Shown here in pieces: positions 42,846 to 51,985 of a stretch of DNA of 64,000 bases. Positions within the stretch are counted from its first letter, which is position 1, and each line of letters starts with the position of its first letter. The translations under genes were made by a program, and so were the position numbers. Under the pieces are notes generated by a model. That model ran no database searches. It worked only from the letters and a program-made list of their open reading frames with translations, and had not been told where the DNA came from. The stretch comes from Acidimicrobiia bacterium (lineage in GTDB: Bacteria; Actinomycetota; Acidimicrobiia; Spongiisociales; JAHEDJ01). The stretch is taken from positions 1 through 64,000 of the forward strand of contig JARGFH010000002.1 of NCBI GenBank assembly GCA_029210695.1, given 5' to 3'.

Positions 42846-43954
42846 CAGAACCGAATGGGTTGGACGATATCGAGGAGGATGCTGACAAACCCGATGAACA
42901 CCATCAGCAGGATCACTGTGGCCGCGACCGGGATCAACTTGCGAATGTCTGCTTGCTTGTGCGTGATCTTCTCGTACAGGGCGATGGCGAAGTGCCCGCC
43001 GTCCAGCGGAAGGAGCGGCAGCACATTGAATGCTCCCAGGATGATGTTGAACACGGCCAGGAAGGCGATGAGTGTGCTCGCTCCCAGGACGTCGACCTGG
43101 GAGCCCACCTGAGCAACGCCGATCAGGCTGACGGGGCGGATCTCGTCGGGAACGGGCTCACCGAAGATGCCCTGGACGAGTTGAGCGATCGAAGTCGGCT
43201 TGAAAACGTTCCAGAGGGTCTTGTAGGCCTCGCCGGTGATATCGATGACCTCTCGACCGGCCAGACCTGCTGCCGAGAAGAACCCGACGTCGACCCGCTC
43301 GATGACCGGAGCGACGCCGAGATATCCGCTCGGCTCTGATCCACCCGTGTCGATCGACGCGAGTGTGGCCGTCAAGGTCTTCTGCAGGCCGTCCCGCAGA
43401 ATTACGATATCGACCTGCTCGCCGGGCCGATCGGCAATCACCGCGGAGACCTCGTCCCACGACTCGACTGTCTCGCCGTCGATCGAGACGAACTCATCGC
43501 CGGACTCGAGTCCAATCAATGCGGCGGGGGCAATCTCATTGCTTCCCGCGATCTCAGCCCGGACCTCTTCGACTACAGGTTGAATCTCGACTCTGCCGTT
43601 GACCGCCAGCAGGCCGAAAAAGATCAGATAGGCAATCACAAAGTTGGCGGCAATCCCGGATAGGACGACGACGCTCTTCTTCCAGAACTCCTTCTCGCGG
43701 TAGGTGCGTCCCATGTCTTCGGGATCCACGTCTTCCAGGACGCTCATGCCGACGATGCGTACGTAACCTCCGGCCGGGATGGCTTTCACGCCATATTCGG
43801 TTTCGCCCCTCTGGACCGACCAGATCCGCGGTCCGAAGCCGACGAAGAACTCGCTCACCTTGATCCCGAGCGCCTTGGCCGCGAAGAAGTGGCCCGCCTC
43901 ATGGGCGAGAATGAAGACCACGAACGCGGCCAGCATCGATACGGCACCGGTCAT
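42845..43954 (-). CDS. rseP: Site-2 intramembrane metalloprotease (RseP-like)
   Basis: The 369-aa M50 protease has zinc motif HEAGH (FILAHEAGHFFAAKALG) in the first helix and the third ligand LDGGH near the end. A PDZ domain (LIGLESGDEFVSIDGETVESWDEVSAVI) lies between. It cleaves membrane anti-sigma factors or signal-peptide remnants in relatives. The dxr-rseP-ispG order is the standard actinobacterial cluster. It could process the anti-sigma-like protein at 5796, which is only inference. Confidence 0.93.
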   Translation of the reverse strand: MTGAVSMLAAFVVFILAHEAGHFFAAKALGIKVSEFFVGFGPRIWSVQRGETEYGVKAIPAGGYVRIVGMSVLEDVDPEDMGRTYREKEFWKKSVVVLSGIAANFVIAYLIFFGLLAVNGRVEIQPVVEEVRAEIAGSNEIAPAALIGLESGDEFVSIDGETVESWDEVSAVIADRPGEQVDIVILRDGLQKTLTATLASIDTGGSEPSGYLGVAPVIERVDVGFFSAAGLAGREVIDITGEAYKTLWNVFKPTSIAQLVQGIFGEPVPDEIRPVSLIGVAQVGSQVDVLGASTLIAFLAVFNIILGAFNVLPLLPLDGGHFAIALYEKITHKQADIRKLIPVAATVILLMVFIGFVSILLDIVQPIRF

Positions 43955-44066
43955 TTCGACTCCCTGATGTCAACCACCACGGTACCCCAGCGGGGGGTTA
44001 ATATTTTTCTCAGCAATGCAGTGGCGCGTGACAATGCACAGTATTGCGGAGAAAACGGATGAACGA

Positions 44067-45212
44067 TCAACACGAGCCTCCAAGGAGGCTGTGGGCAACC
44101 GCTCTCGCTTCCCGATCTACCTCGAGAACGTCGTCGACCGTCACGAGGTCCACCACCGGGACCTGTTCGAGCGTGCGCTCCACCACCTCCGGGATACCCA
44201 TGAACCCGAGCCGGCCATCCAGGAAGGCGTGGACGGCGACTTCATCTGCTGCATTCAATACCGCCGGAGCCGAACGTCCGATCCGCCCGGCTGCGTATGC
44301 GAGATCGAGCGCCGGGAAGGACCGGCGATCCGGAGGGTCAAACGTGAGCGAGCGTCCCGAGAAGTCGAACGCCTCCAGCCCTCCCACAGCACGATCCGGG
44401 TAGGTGATGGCATATTGGATCGGCACCCGCATGTCGGGCTCCCCGACATGCGCCTTGAGCGAGCCGTCCACGAACTCAACGAGTGAATGCACGATGCTCT
44501 GCGGATGCACAACAACCTCGATCCGGTCATAGGGCATGTCGAAGAGGTAGTGGGCCTCGATTACCTCCAAACCTTTGTTGAACAGCGTCGCCGAATCGAC
44601 CGTGATCCGCTTCCCCATCTTCCAAGTCGGATGGGCGAGGGCCTGTGCCGGCGTGACCTTTTCGAGGTCATCGATCGAATATCCACGGAACGGGCCCCCG
44701 GAGGCGGTGAGTACCAGCCGCCGCACTGCTGTGATCTGCTCGCCGACGAGGCACTGAAACAGAGCAGAATGCTCCGAGTCCACGGGCAACAAGCTCCCTC
44801 CACCGCGTTGGAGCGCCCGCAAGACAACGGGGCCACCGGCCACCAGGCTCTCCTTGTTGGCCAGCGCCAGACGGTTGCCTGCCTCGAGCGCGGCGATCGA
44901 GGCCCGCAACCCGGCGGCTCCAACAACGCCGTTGACAACCGTCACGCCCTGACGGGACGCCAATGCCTCAAGAGCCTCCGACCCGACTTCCAGCCGGTCT
45001 CCCAGCAAGCCTGACAGGCGCTCGCGCTCTTCTCCGGTCGGCGCGGTCGCCACAATCCGTGCGTCAGGCCAATCGCCGGCCAGTGCTGCCAGATCGTCGG
45101 ACCCACGTCGGGCGGCAATGCCCTGGACGTCGATACCGAGACGGGAAGCCACATCGAGTGTTTGGCGCCCGATCGACCCGGTCGCGCCGAGGACGACGAG
45201 CGGTGGATTCAC
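44067..45212 (-). CDS. dxr: 1-deoxy-D-xylulose 5-phosphate reductoisomerase
   Basis: The 381-aa MEP-pathway enzyme has NADPH-binding LGATGSIGRQTLDVASRLG, VDSEHSALFQCL and HPTWKMGKRITVDSATLFNKGLEVIEAHYLFDMPYDRIEVVVHPQSIVHSLVEF. It makes MEP from DXP. GTG 45212 overlaps the cdsA stop (GTGA). It ends about 110 bp before rseP. Confidence 0.96.
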   Translation of the reverse strand: MNPPLVVLGATGSIGRQTLDVASRLGIDVQGIAARRGSDDLAALAGDWPDARIVATAPTGEERERLSGLLGDRLEVGSEALEALASRQGVTVVNGVVGAAGLRASIAALEAGNRLALANKESLVAGGPVVLRALQRGGGSLLPVDSEHSALFQCLVGEQITAVRRLVLTASGGPFRGYSIDDLEKVTPAQALAHPTWKMGKRITVDSATLFNKGLEVIEAHYLFDMPYDRIEVVVHPQSIVHSLVEFVDGSLKAHVGEPDMRVPIQYAITYPDRAVGGLEAFDFSGRSLTFDPPDRRSFPALDLAYAAGRIGRSAPAVLNAADEVAVHAFLDGRLGFMGIPEVVERTLEQVPVVDLVTVDDVLEVDREARAVAHSLLGGSC

Positions 45213-46354
45213 GCCAGAAGTCCGGCCAATCGAAAGAAGAAGTAGGCGACCGGAATAGTGAACAGGAACCCGTCCACCCGATCGAGGACTCCACCGTGAC
45301 CGGGAAGGATCGCCCCCATGTCCTTGATGCCGAGGGAGCGCTTGATGAGCGACTCGGCGAGGTCCCCCACCGGGCCGAATACCGCGACGACAGCCGCCAG
45401 TCCCAACCCAGCTTTCCAGTCGAGTGGCTCAAACCACGGGATGAAGGTGAGAAGCACGGTCACCGCAGTCGCAAGCAGGATTCCTCCGAGCAGACCTTCA
45501 ACCGTCTTATTCGGCGAGAGTTGAGGTGACAATCTGCGACGCCCCCAGCGCTTGCCTGCGAAGAACGAACCAATGTCCAGGATGCCGGTGGCGACTACGA
45601 CTGCGATGATCAACGGCCGGTGATCTGCATGGCGGGCGATGGGCGCCGCGAACGAGAACATGACCGGGATCCACAGCACGCCGAGCATGGTGATCGCGGC
45701 ATTTCCGAGTGGATTCTTGCGCACCAGCAGCGAGTACCACAGCAAGATGGCGACGGCGGTGCCGGCGGTGAACCCTGCGGCAGCAATCGGACCGGCCACC
45801 CACGCTCCCACCAGGGCTCCGACAGCACCGACGATCCCGAAGAGGGACAATGGGGCGAACCCAACCCGGCGCATCGCCGTGTAGAACTCGATGAGTCCGA
45901 TGATCGAAAGCGCTCCCACCAGGAGCATCAACCAACCGCCACCTGCAAACAGCGAAGCGATGACGGCGACCGCCAGAACCAGACCGGTGATGACCCTGCT
46001 CGGAAGATCTGACGGAGTTTGATCCGGAAGGTCTGTTGGTTCGATCTCGCCGGTCACGTCCTCGAAACCGACCATTCCGGTCTCGAGGCCAGGCATGCTC
46101 GCCGATACGGCAGCAAGCTGATGGTCTTCGCGTTCTGCTTCGGAGATTGCCTCCGCCAGACCCTGGTATTCCCGGGTGGTGGCTGCGATGTAGTCCTCAT
46201 GAGTGAAGTCGTCGAGGGCCGACGAGCCGTTGGTCAACGAATCCAGGTCGTCTCGCTCATCTGGCACTTCGTCCTCGTGCTGCATTCGATCCGTCGGGAA
46301 GGGGAGGACGTCGCCACCCTCATCGTCCCGATCGGTGTCATCAGAATCACTCAA
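45209..46354 (-). CDS. cdsA: Phosphatidate cytidylyltransferase with acidic N-terminal extension
   Basis: The 381-aa integral membrane enzyme makes CDP-diacylglycerol. The C-terminal half has eight or so helices and the CDP-DG signature SLIKRSLGIKDMGAILPGHGGVLDRVD. Unlike most CdsA, about 115 acidic cytosolic residues precede the first helix (DSDDTDRDDEGGDV...REDHQ). TTG 46354 overlaps the frr stop (TTGA). Confidence 0.93.
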   Translation of the reverse strand: MSDSDDTDRDDEGGDVLPFPTDRMQHEDEVPDERDDLDSLTNGSSALDDFTHEDYIAATTREYQGLAEAISEAEREDHQLAAVSASMPGLETGMVGFEDVTGEIEPTDLPDQTPSDLPSRVITGLVLAVAVIASLFAGGGWLMLLVGALSIIGLIEFYTAMRRVGFAPLSLFGIVGAVGALVGAWVAGPIAAAGFTAGTAVAILLWYSLLVRKNPLGNAAITMLGVLWIPVMFSFAAPIARHADHRPLIIAVVVATGILDIGSFFAGKRWGRRRLSPQLSPNKTVEGLLGGILLATAVTVLLTFIPWFEPLDWKAGLGLAAVVAVFGPVGDLAESLIKRSLGIKDMGAILPGHGGVLDRVDGFLFTIPVAYFFFRLAGLLA

Positions 46355-46902
46355 ACTTCGAGCAGCTCCTGCTCCTTGTGCTCCGTGAGTTCGTCGATCC
46401 GCCTGGTGTGCTGATCGGTGAGTTCCTGGAGTTCCTTCTCGCCCCGGCGAATGTCATCTTCCGACACCTCGCCCTCCAAAGCCTCGATGTCGTCTTTGGT
46501 GTGGCGTCGGATTTGACGGATGGCCACCCGGCCGTCCTCCGCCATGTGCTTCACCACCCGGATGAGATCCCTTCGGCGCTCTTCGGTCAGAGGGGGAAAG
46601 GCCAGCCTGATCACATTTCCGTCATTTGAAGGGTTCAACCCGAGATCGGAAGCTTGGATCGCCTTCTCGATGTTGTGGAGTGCGCTCTTGTCGAAGAGTT
46701 GCAGCACCAGCAATCGTGGCTCCGGAACGGAGAACGACGCGAGTTGCTGGAGCGGCGTCGGTGTTCCGTAGTAATCCACCATGACCTTGTGAAGTATGCC
46801 GGGGTTCGCACGTCCGGTCCGAACCGTGCCGAACTCGCCGAGCGTGTGCTCAACCGCCTGATCCATCCGCCGATCGGCGTCGGACAGCAATTCCCGGATC
46901 AT
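46351..46902 (-). CDS. frr: Ribosome recycling factor
   Basis: The 183-aa RRF splits post-termination ribosomes with EF-G. It has VRTGRANPGILHKVMVDYYGTPTPLQQLASFSVPEPRLLVL and ALHNIEKAIQASDLGLNPSNDGNVIRLAFPPLTEERRRDL. The ATG follows pyrH by 9 bp. Confidence 0.96.
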   Translation of the reverse strand: MIRELLSDADRRMDQAVEHTLGEFGTVRTGRANPGILHKVMVDYYGTPTPLQQLASFSVPEPRLLVLQLFDKSALHNIEKAIQASDLGLNPSNDGNVIRLAFPPLTEERRRDLIRVVKHMAEDGRVAIRQIRRHTKDDIEALEGEVSEDDIRRGEKELQELTDQHTRRIDELTEHKEQELLEV

Positions 46903-46911
46903 TCAGCCTCC

Positions 46912-47628
46912 TCAGTGAACCAGCGTGCCGAAGCGTTCTCCCCGGACCGCCCTAACGATGTTCCCCGGTTTGGAAATGTTGAACACCGTGATTGGTAAAT
47001 TGTGATCCTTACACATGGTAATCGCAGTCGAGTCCATCACCCGGAGATCTTCTGCGATGACCCGCAGATAGGTCACTTCATCGAGAAGCGCGGCGTCGGG
47101 ATGTGTGCTCGGATCGGCGTCGTAGACTCCGTCGACGTTGGTCGCTTTCAGCACAACCTCAGCCCCGATCTCCACCGCCCGCAATGCGGCTGTCGTGTCG
47201 GTTGTGAAGAATGGGTTCCCGGTACCTGCCGCAAAGATGACGACCCGACCCTTCTCGAGGTGCCGGATAGCGCGCAACCGGATATAGGGCTCGCTGAGCT
47301 GGCGCATGCTGATCGCGCTCTGCACCCGGGTCGGCACGTCGATCTTTTCGAGTGCGTCTCGGAGCGCCAGAGCGTTGATGACGGTTGCCAGCATGCCCAT
47401 GTAGTCGGCGCTGGCCGGGTCCATGCCTTCGGCGGCCTTGGACACGCCTCTGAAGATGTTCCCACCACCCACCACGACGGCCATTTCGACGCCGGTCGCG
47501 TGAGCTTCCGAGATCTCCGTGGCAACCCGGCGAACCGTGACCGGATCGATGCCGTATCCGATCACCGGGTCGGCGAAGGACTCACCCGACAACTTCAGAA
47601 CCACTCGCCGCGGTGCTGCCTCCGTCAT
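46912..47628 (-). CDS. pyrH: UMP kinase
   Basis: The 238-aa hexameric UMP kinase of the amino-acid-kinase fold has [43 protein letters not shown] and [15 protein letters not shown]. It makes UDP for pyrimidine nucleotide synthesis. It starts 1 bp after tsf. Confidence 0.96.
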   Translation of the reverse strand: MTEAAPRRVVLKLSGESFADPVIGYGIDPVTVRRVATEISEAHATGVEMAVVVGGGNIFRGVSKAAEGMDPASADYMGMLATVINALALRDALEKIDVPTRVQSAISMRQLSEPYIRLRAIRHLEKGRVVIFAAGTGNPFFTTDTTAALRAVEIGAEVVLKATNVDGVYDADPSTHPDAALLDEVTYLRVIAEDLRVMDSTAITMCKDHNLPITVFNISKPGNIVRAVRGERFGTLVH

Positions 47629-47629
47629 G

Positions 47630-48244
47630 TCACTCCTCTCCGATGGTCAGCCGCGCGAATCTACGAATCGAGATGTTCTCACCCATCCTGGCGGCCAACT
47701 GGGTGACCATCTCGCCGATCGTCCCCTCGAACTTTGTCGAATTCGCAAAGGTCTGATCCAAGAGTACGTGGTCCTTGTAGAAGGACTCGAGGCGGCCCTC
47801 AATGATCTTGGGAATGATGTGCTCCGGTTTGCCCTCGTTCAGAGCTTGCTTGGAGATCATCTCGGTTTCTTTGGCGATCATCTCTTCGGGAACCTCTTCC
47901 CGGGTCGTCCAGGACGGTTTGCCCCAGGCAACGTGCATTGCGATGTCTTTGGCCACGGCCACGAACTCAGGCGTCTTGGCGACGAAGTCCGTCTCGGATG
48001 TGAGTTCGACCAGAACGCCGCTGATGGGACGATCATCCTGCATGTGAAGGTAGGAACCGATGGCTCCTTCAGAGGCCTCGCGGTCTGCCCGCTTGGCCGC
48101 GGCGGCTAGCCCGCGCTCGCGTAGCAACTCGAAGGCACGGTCGAGTTCGCCTCCGGACTCGCTGAGAGCCTTCTTGGCGTCCATCATTCCCACTCCCGCC
48201 TGTTGCCGGAGCTGTTGTACGTCTTTGGCAGTGAAGTCGGCCAC
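47630..48244 (-). CDS. tsf: Elongation factor Ts
   Basis: The 204-aa EF-Ts reloads EF-Tu with GTP. The UBA-like N-terminus is [41 protein letters not shown], and the core has [29 protein letters not shown]. It is a short form with one core subdomain, as in many actinobacteria and Thermus. It starts 2 bp after rpsB. Confidence 0.95.
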   Translation of the reverse strand: MADFTAKDVQQLRQQAGVGMMDAKKALSESGGELDRAFELLRERGLAAAAKRADREASEGAIGSYLHMQDDRPISGVLVELTSETDFVAKTPEFVAVAKDIAMHVAWGKPSWTTREEVPEEMIAKETEMISKQALNEGKPEHIIPKIIEGRLESFYKDHVLLDQTFANSTKFEGTIGEMVTQLAARMGENISIRRFARLTIGEE

Positions 48245-48246
48245 CT

Positions 48247-49053
48247 TTAGCCTTCTTCCGTCGCGGTCGCGACAACTGCATCCTCGAGGGCCGGCGTAAC
48301 CACTTCCTCTGAGGCCGGCTCAATCTCTTTCTCAAACGCCGGCTCAACGTCGTGCATCGAATCCTTGCCGACGAGGTCACGTCCCTCCCGGCATGCATCC
48401 GCAATCACCGAAGCAAACAGGTCCGCGGAGCGTATCGCGTCATCGTTTCCGGGGATCACGACGTCGATGAGATCAGGATCACAATTCGTATCTACGAGGG
48501 CGACGATCGGGATACCCAACCTGCTCGCCTCTTTGACGGCAGTGGCCTCGGTGTTGACATCCACGATGAACACAACATCCGGCAGTCCATTCAGATTGCG
48601 GACTCCGCCGAGGTTGCGGACGAGCTTGTCGCGCTCGCGCCGCAGCCGCAGACGCTCTTTTTTGGGACGGGCATCCATTTCGCCCGTCTCGTCCATGCGC
48701 TCGAGTTCCTTCATGTAGGCGATCCGCTTCTGGATCGTCTGGAAGTTGGTGAGCATGCCGCCGAGCCAGCGGAAGTTGACGTACGGCATTTCCGCCCGGT
48801 CGGCGTTGTCGGCGACGGCTGATTGGGCTTGCTTCTTCGTTCCGACGAAGAGAACGGTTCCACCCGCTTGCACGATTCCGCGCACGAATTGGTGGGCATG
48901 CAGGGCTTGCTGGAGGGTCTGGCGTAAATCCACGATGTGGATCCCGTTGCGCTCGCCGTAGATGTACGGCTGCATCTTGGGGTTCCACCGTTGGGTCTGA
49001 TGACCGAAGTGGACGCCGGCTTCCAGCAACTGCTTCATTGTCACTGCTGACAC
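48247..49053 (-). CDS. rpsB: Ribosomal protein uS2
   Basis: The 268-aa S2 has [45 protein letters not shown] and [36 protein letters not shown]. The C-terminal tail is long and Glu-rich. First gene of rpsB-tsf-pyrH-frr. The 182-bp gap upstream has a T-rich heptamer array but no obvious S2 leader motif. Confidence 0.96.
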   Translation of the reverse strand: MSAVTMKQLLEAGVHFGHQTQRWNPKMQPYIYGERNGIHIVDLRQTLQQALHAHQFVRGIVQAGGTVLFVGTKKQAQSAVADNADRAEMPYVNFRWLGGMLTNFQTIQKRIAYMKELERMDETGEMDARPKKERLRLRRERDKLVRNLGGVRNLNGLPDVVFIVDVNTEATAVKEASRLGIPIVALVDTNCDPDLIDVVIPGNDDAIRSADLFASVIADACREGRDLVGKDSMHDVEPAFEKEIEPASEEVVTPALEDAVVATATEEG

Positions 49054-49204
49054 AGTTGCTCCTTTGTGGTTGTTCCTCCGCCCCGGCGATGACCGCTCCC
49101 GCGAAGCATCGGCTTCGACCGTGGGAGCTCACACGAGGCGTGCGTAGTTGGCGAAAGCGTACCAGGAGAGACCAGGCGATGAGCAATCGGCCCGGCAGCC
49201 GCCA

Positions 49205-49231
49205 ACCTAAAACCCAAAACCTAGAACCTGA
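49205..49231. repeat. Heptanucleotide array after whiG
   Basis: CCTAAAA, CCCAAAA, CCTAGAA, CC... runs with a 7-bp period (49205-49227) a few bases past the whiG stop. On the minus strand the unit reads GGTTTTA, matching the GGNNNTA pattern of the GGCAATA arrays. Confidence 0.7.
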
Positions 49232-49235
49232 TTAA

Positions 49236-50027
49236 TCACCGATAGCTGGGCTCGGTCATCCGATTGCGCAGACTCATCACCGACTTCGTATGGATCTGAC
49301 ACACACGGGATTCAGTGACTCCGAGGACGTCTCCGATCTCGGAGAGGGTGAGCCCTTCGTAGTAGTAGAGGGTCACGACCAGGCGTTCCCGATCGGGCAG
49401 CCGGTTGATGGCGTCGGCCAGGACCCGTTTCATCTCTTCGATCTGGAACGCTGCTTCCGGGCTGGTGCCGCGCGGGTCCGGGAGCACATCGCCGACGGTG
49501 GATGAGTCCCGATCCCTGCCCAGCAACTCGTCGAGAGCAACCAGACCGAGAGTTGAGATCTCAGCGAGGTTGTCCTGCAACTCATTGAGAGGCATGTCCA
49601 TGTGGGACGCCAGCTCTTCCTCGCTCGGCGTCCGCTTGAACCGGTGTTCGAGCTCGACGAGCGAACGTTCGATCTCGCGTGCTCTGGCGCGGACGGAACG
49701 CGGAACCCAATCGAGTTGCCGGAGCTCATCGAGAATGGCACCTCGGATTCGGTTGATGGCGTAGGTTTCGAACTTGAAGCCCCGTTCGAGGTCGAACTTG
49801 TCGATGGCATCGATCAACCCAAAGATGCCGTATGAGATGAGGTCGGACTGCTCAACGTTGCGTGGCAGACCCACACCGACACGACCGGCAACGAACTTCA
49901 CGAGAGGCGAGTAATGGAGGATCAGCGCGTCTCTGACCTTGTCCTCACCCGACTCTTTGAAGCGTCGCCACAACCCCATTACGTGGTCGTCTGAGGATTG
50001 TTCAGGCTCGCGGATGGCTTCGTTCAT
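49236..50027 (-). CDS. whiG: FliA/WhiG-family sigma factor
   Basis: The 263-aa group-3 sigma-28 factor has region 2 (LVKFVAGRVGVGLPRNVEQSDLISYGIFGLIDAIDKFD, FETYAINRIRGAILDELRQLDWVPRSVR), region 3, and region 4 (LPDRERLVVTLYYYEGLTLSEIGDVLGVTESRVCQIHTK). In Streptomyces WhiG starts spore development; in motile relatives FliA drives flagella. It overlaps xerC by 26 bp. Confidence 0.92.
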   Translation of the reverse strand: MNEAIREPEQSSDDHVMGLWRRFKESGEDKVRDALILHYSPLVKFVAGRVGVGLPRNVEQSDLISYGIFGLIDAIDKFDLERGFKFETYAINRIRGAILDELRQLDWVPRSVRARAREIERSLVELEHRFKRTPSEEELASHMDMPLNELQDNLAEISTLGLVALDELLGRDRDSSTVGDVLPDPRGTSPEAAFQIEEMKRVLADAINRLPDRERLVVTLYYYEGLTLSEIGDVLGVTESRVCQIHTKSVMSLRNRMTEPSYR

Positions 50028-50898
50028 ATGTCGCCTTGAGGTGGTCCCTGGTTACCGAAGTGTAAATCTGGGTCGTTGACAGATCAATGTGCCCCAACAA
50101 TTCCTGCACTGATCGTAGATCAGCGCCACCCTCTAAGAGGTGCGTTGCGAAAGAATGTCTAAATGCGTGAGGGAATGTGCCAGCCCGCCGGCGGACGATT
50201 CGTCTGATTCCCCGGGCATCGAGCGGGCCGCCGCGAGCACCGATCCACAGCGCCTCGCCGGCCCCATTACCCGCCAGCTGACCTCGCACGGATCTCAGGT
50301 AGTGGTCGACGGCGCGAACTGCAGGATCGCCGAGCGGCACAATACGCTGGCGGTCGCCTTTGCCGACGACTCGAATCATGTCACGCCCCTCGACGTCGTT
50401 CACGCGCAGTGAGGCCAGTTCGGCGACGCGGAGTCCGGAGGCATACAGCACCTCCAGAATGGCCTTATCCCGAATCTCGAGCGGATCATCACCATCGAGC
50501 GCGTCCAGCACGCCCAGCATCGCTCGTTGCGGAAGGGCCGATGGCAGCGTCCTGGGCAGCTTGAGTCGCGCCACTTGCTCGGCCGGATTGAACGGCAGCG
50601 CGCCCCGTCGGGTCAGGTCGGCGAAAAACGCTCGGACCGCTGAGGCTTTCCGGGCAATGGATCGCCGGGCATAACCGACGGTGTCCAGATAGGCGAGGTA
50701 TCGCCTCACGATTCGACGATCGACCTCTGACGGGGCGGAGATGCCGGCGCGATCGCAGAAGGAGAAGAACTGCGTCAGATCGCGTCGATATGCATCAATC
50801 GTGTGCGGAGAGGCGCCGCGCTGACTCGCCTTCCTTTCGAGATAGGCGGCGACGTCGGCTGCTGCCCATCCGGGCATCGGGGGGATCTTTGCCACCAC
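50002..50898 (-). CDS. xerC: Tyrosine recombinase XerC
   Basis: The 298-aa integrase has an SAM-like N-domain and catalytic R (LYASGLRVAELASL), K (GKGDRQRIVPL), H-x-x-R (HAFRHSFATHLLEGG), H (LLGHIDLSTTQIYTSV) with the nucleophile Tyr. Xer proteins resolve chromosome dimers at dif. The GTG start is at 50898. It is tucked between whiG and dprA as in many actinobacteria. Confidence 0.92.
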   Translation of the reverse strand: MVAKIPPMPGWAAADVAAYLERKASQRGASPHTIDAYRRDLTQFFSFCDRAGISAPSEVDRRIVRRYLAYLDTVGYARRSIARKASAVRAFFADLTRRGALPFNPAEQVARLKLPRTLPSALPQRAMLGVLDALDGDDPLEIRDKAILEVLYASGLRVAELASLRVNDVEGRDMIRVVGKGDRQRIVPLGDPAVRAVDHYLRSVRGQLAGNGAGEALWIGARGGPLDARGIRRIVRRRAGTFPHAFRHSFATHLLEGGADLRSVQELLGHIDLSTTQIYTSVTRDHLKATYERSHPRA

Positions 50899-50950
50899 CC
50901 CATCCTCGCTGCGGGCAGCACCTGGGTCAACGACCTGCCCTCAGCCCGGT

Positions 50951-51985
50951 TCATCCACCGACCCGGGAACCCGGAACCACCAGGCCGTTGGTTCGATGGA
51001 TCTCTCCGGCAGCTTCGAGGCGAGCCAGGTCGGCGAGGACGTCGGCTACCCGGCGGCCGGTCTGTTCGACGATCCAGTCGACCGTTCGGCCGATCGGTCC
51101 GATCAATGCAACGAGATCGCTGTACTTGCGGACCGTCGCGCCGGCCGGCGGCCCCAACACGAGCGAGACCGCGGCAACCAGGTCTTGAGCCCCCAGGACG
51201 GGTATGGCTCCGTCTCTGATGAGGAGATTGCACCCCTCAGAGGCTGGCCGGTCGACGTCCCCGGGCACGGCCAGCACCTCACGCCCATGCTCGATTGCCG
51301 ACCTGGCCGTGATCAACGCTCCTCCGTCCCGACGCGCCTCGACAACAACCGTGACGGCGGAGAGCCCGGAGATGATGCGATTGCGGGGCGGGAACCGCCA
51401 ACCAGATGGGGGCGTACCGGGCGGATACTCCGAGACCACTGCTCCGTTCGCCTCCAGGATGGATTCGCCGAGCCGACGGTGCATCGCCGGATACCATCGG
51501 TCGGGGCCACAACCGAGCACCGCCACCGTGACCCCTCCAGCCGCAATCGCTCCCCGGTGGGCTGCCCCATCGACGCCTTTAGCCAGGCCACTGACGACCG
51601 GCCAACCGGCCACTGCCAGTGCGTGACCGAACTGCTCCGCAAGACGCAGGCCGTAGGTGGTGGCCCTTCTGGTTCCAACAACAGCCACACCGCGATCGAA
51701 AGGAAGCCGTCCACGGAGAAATAGCGCATCTGGTGCGTCCGGAAGCGAAGCCAGGTGGTCGGGGAGGTCCTCCCGATAGGCGATCTGTATTCCGGCCGCC
51801 GCCAGTTCCTCACGCCGATCGCTTGCAGGCACTAGCGCGGCATGGCGGGCGTGATCGGGAACCTTCTCGGCGCCCTGTTCGATTCGCGATAGGACGCGTC
51901 GGGCCGACCCGTACTTCTCGAGTAGCAAATTCCGTCTGGTTGGGTGCATCCCCACAAAGGCCAGCCTGAGCCGCTCGTCGTTCAT
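50951..51985 (-). CDS. dprA: DNA-processing protein DprA
   Basis: The roughly 344-aa Rossmann-fold ssDNA-binding protein loads RecA during transformation. The core has GVAVVGTRRATTYGLRLAEQFGHALAVAGWPVVSGLAKGVDGAAHRGA, PPSGWRFPPRNRIISGLS and EHGREVLAVPGDVD. A C-terminal winged helix is present. The ATG at 51985 forms ATGA with the comM stop. Together with comM it suggests natural competence. Confidence 0.93.
   Translation of the reverse strand: MNDERLRLAFVGMHPTRRNLLLEKYGSARRVLSRIEQGAEKVPDHARHAALVPASDRREELAAAGIQIAYREDLPDHLASLPDAPDALFLRGRLPFDRGVAVVGTRRATTYGLRLAEQFGHALAVAGWPVVSGLAKGVDGAAHRGAIAAGGVTVAVLGCGPDRWYPAMHRRLGESILEANGAVVSEYPPGTPPSGWRFPPRNRIISGLSAVTVVVEARRDGGALITARSAIEHGREVLAVPGDVDRPASEGCNLLIRDGAIPVLGAQDLVAAVSLVLGPPAGATVRKYSDLVALIGPIGRTVDWIVEQTGRRVADVLADLARLEAAGEIHRTNGLVVPGSRVGG

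Noticed and set aside
43955-44066. AT-rich gap between dxr and rseP with CAATGCA repeats, considered as a regulatory RNA
   Set aside because: Only short imperfect repeats and a weak hairpin (ACCCC/GGGGT) are visible; nothing supports a named RNA.
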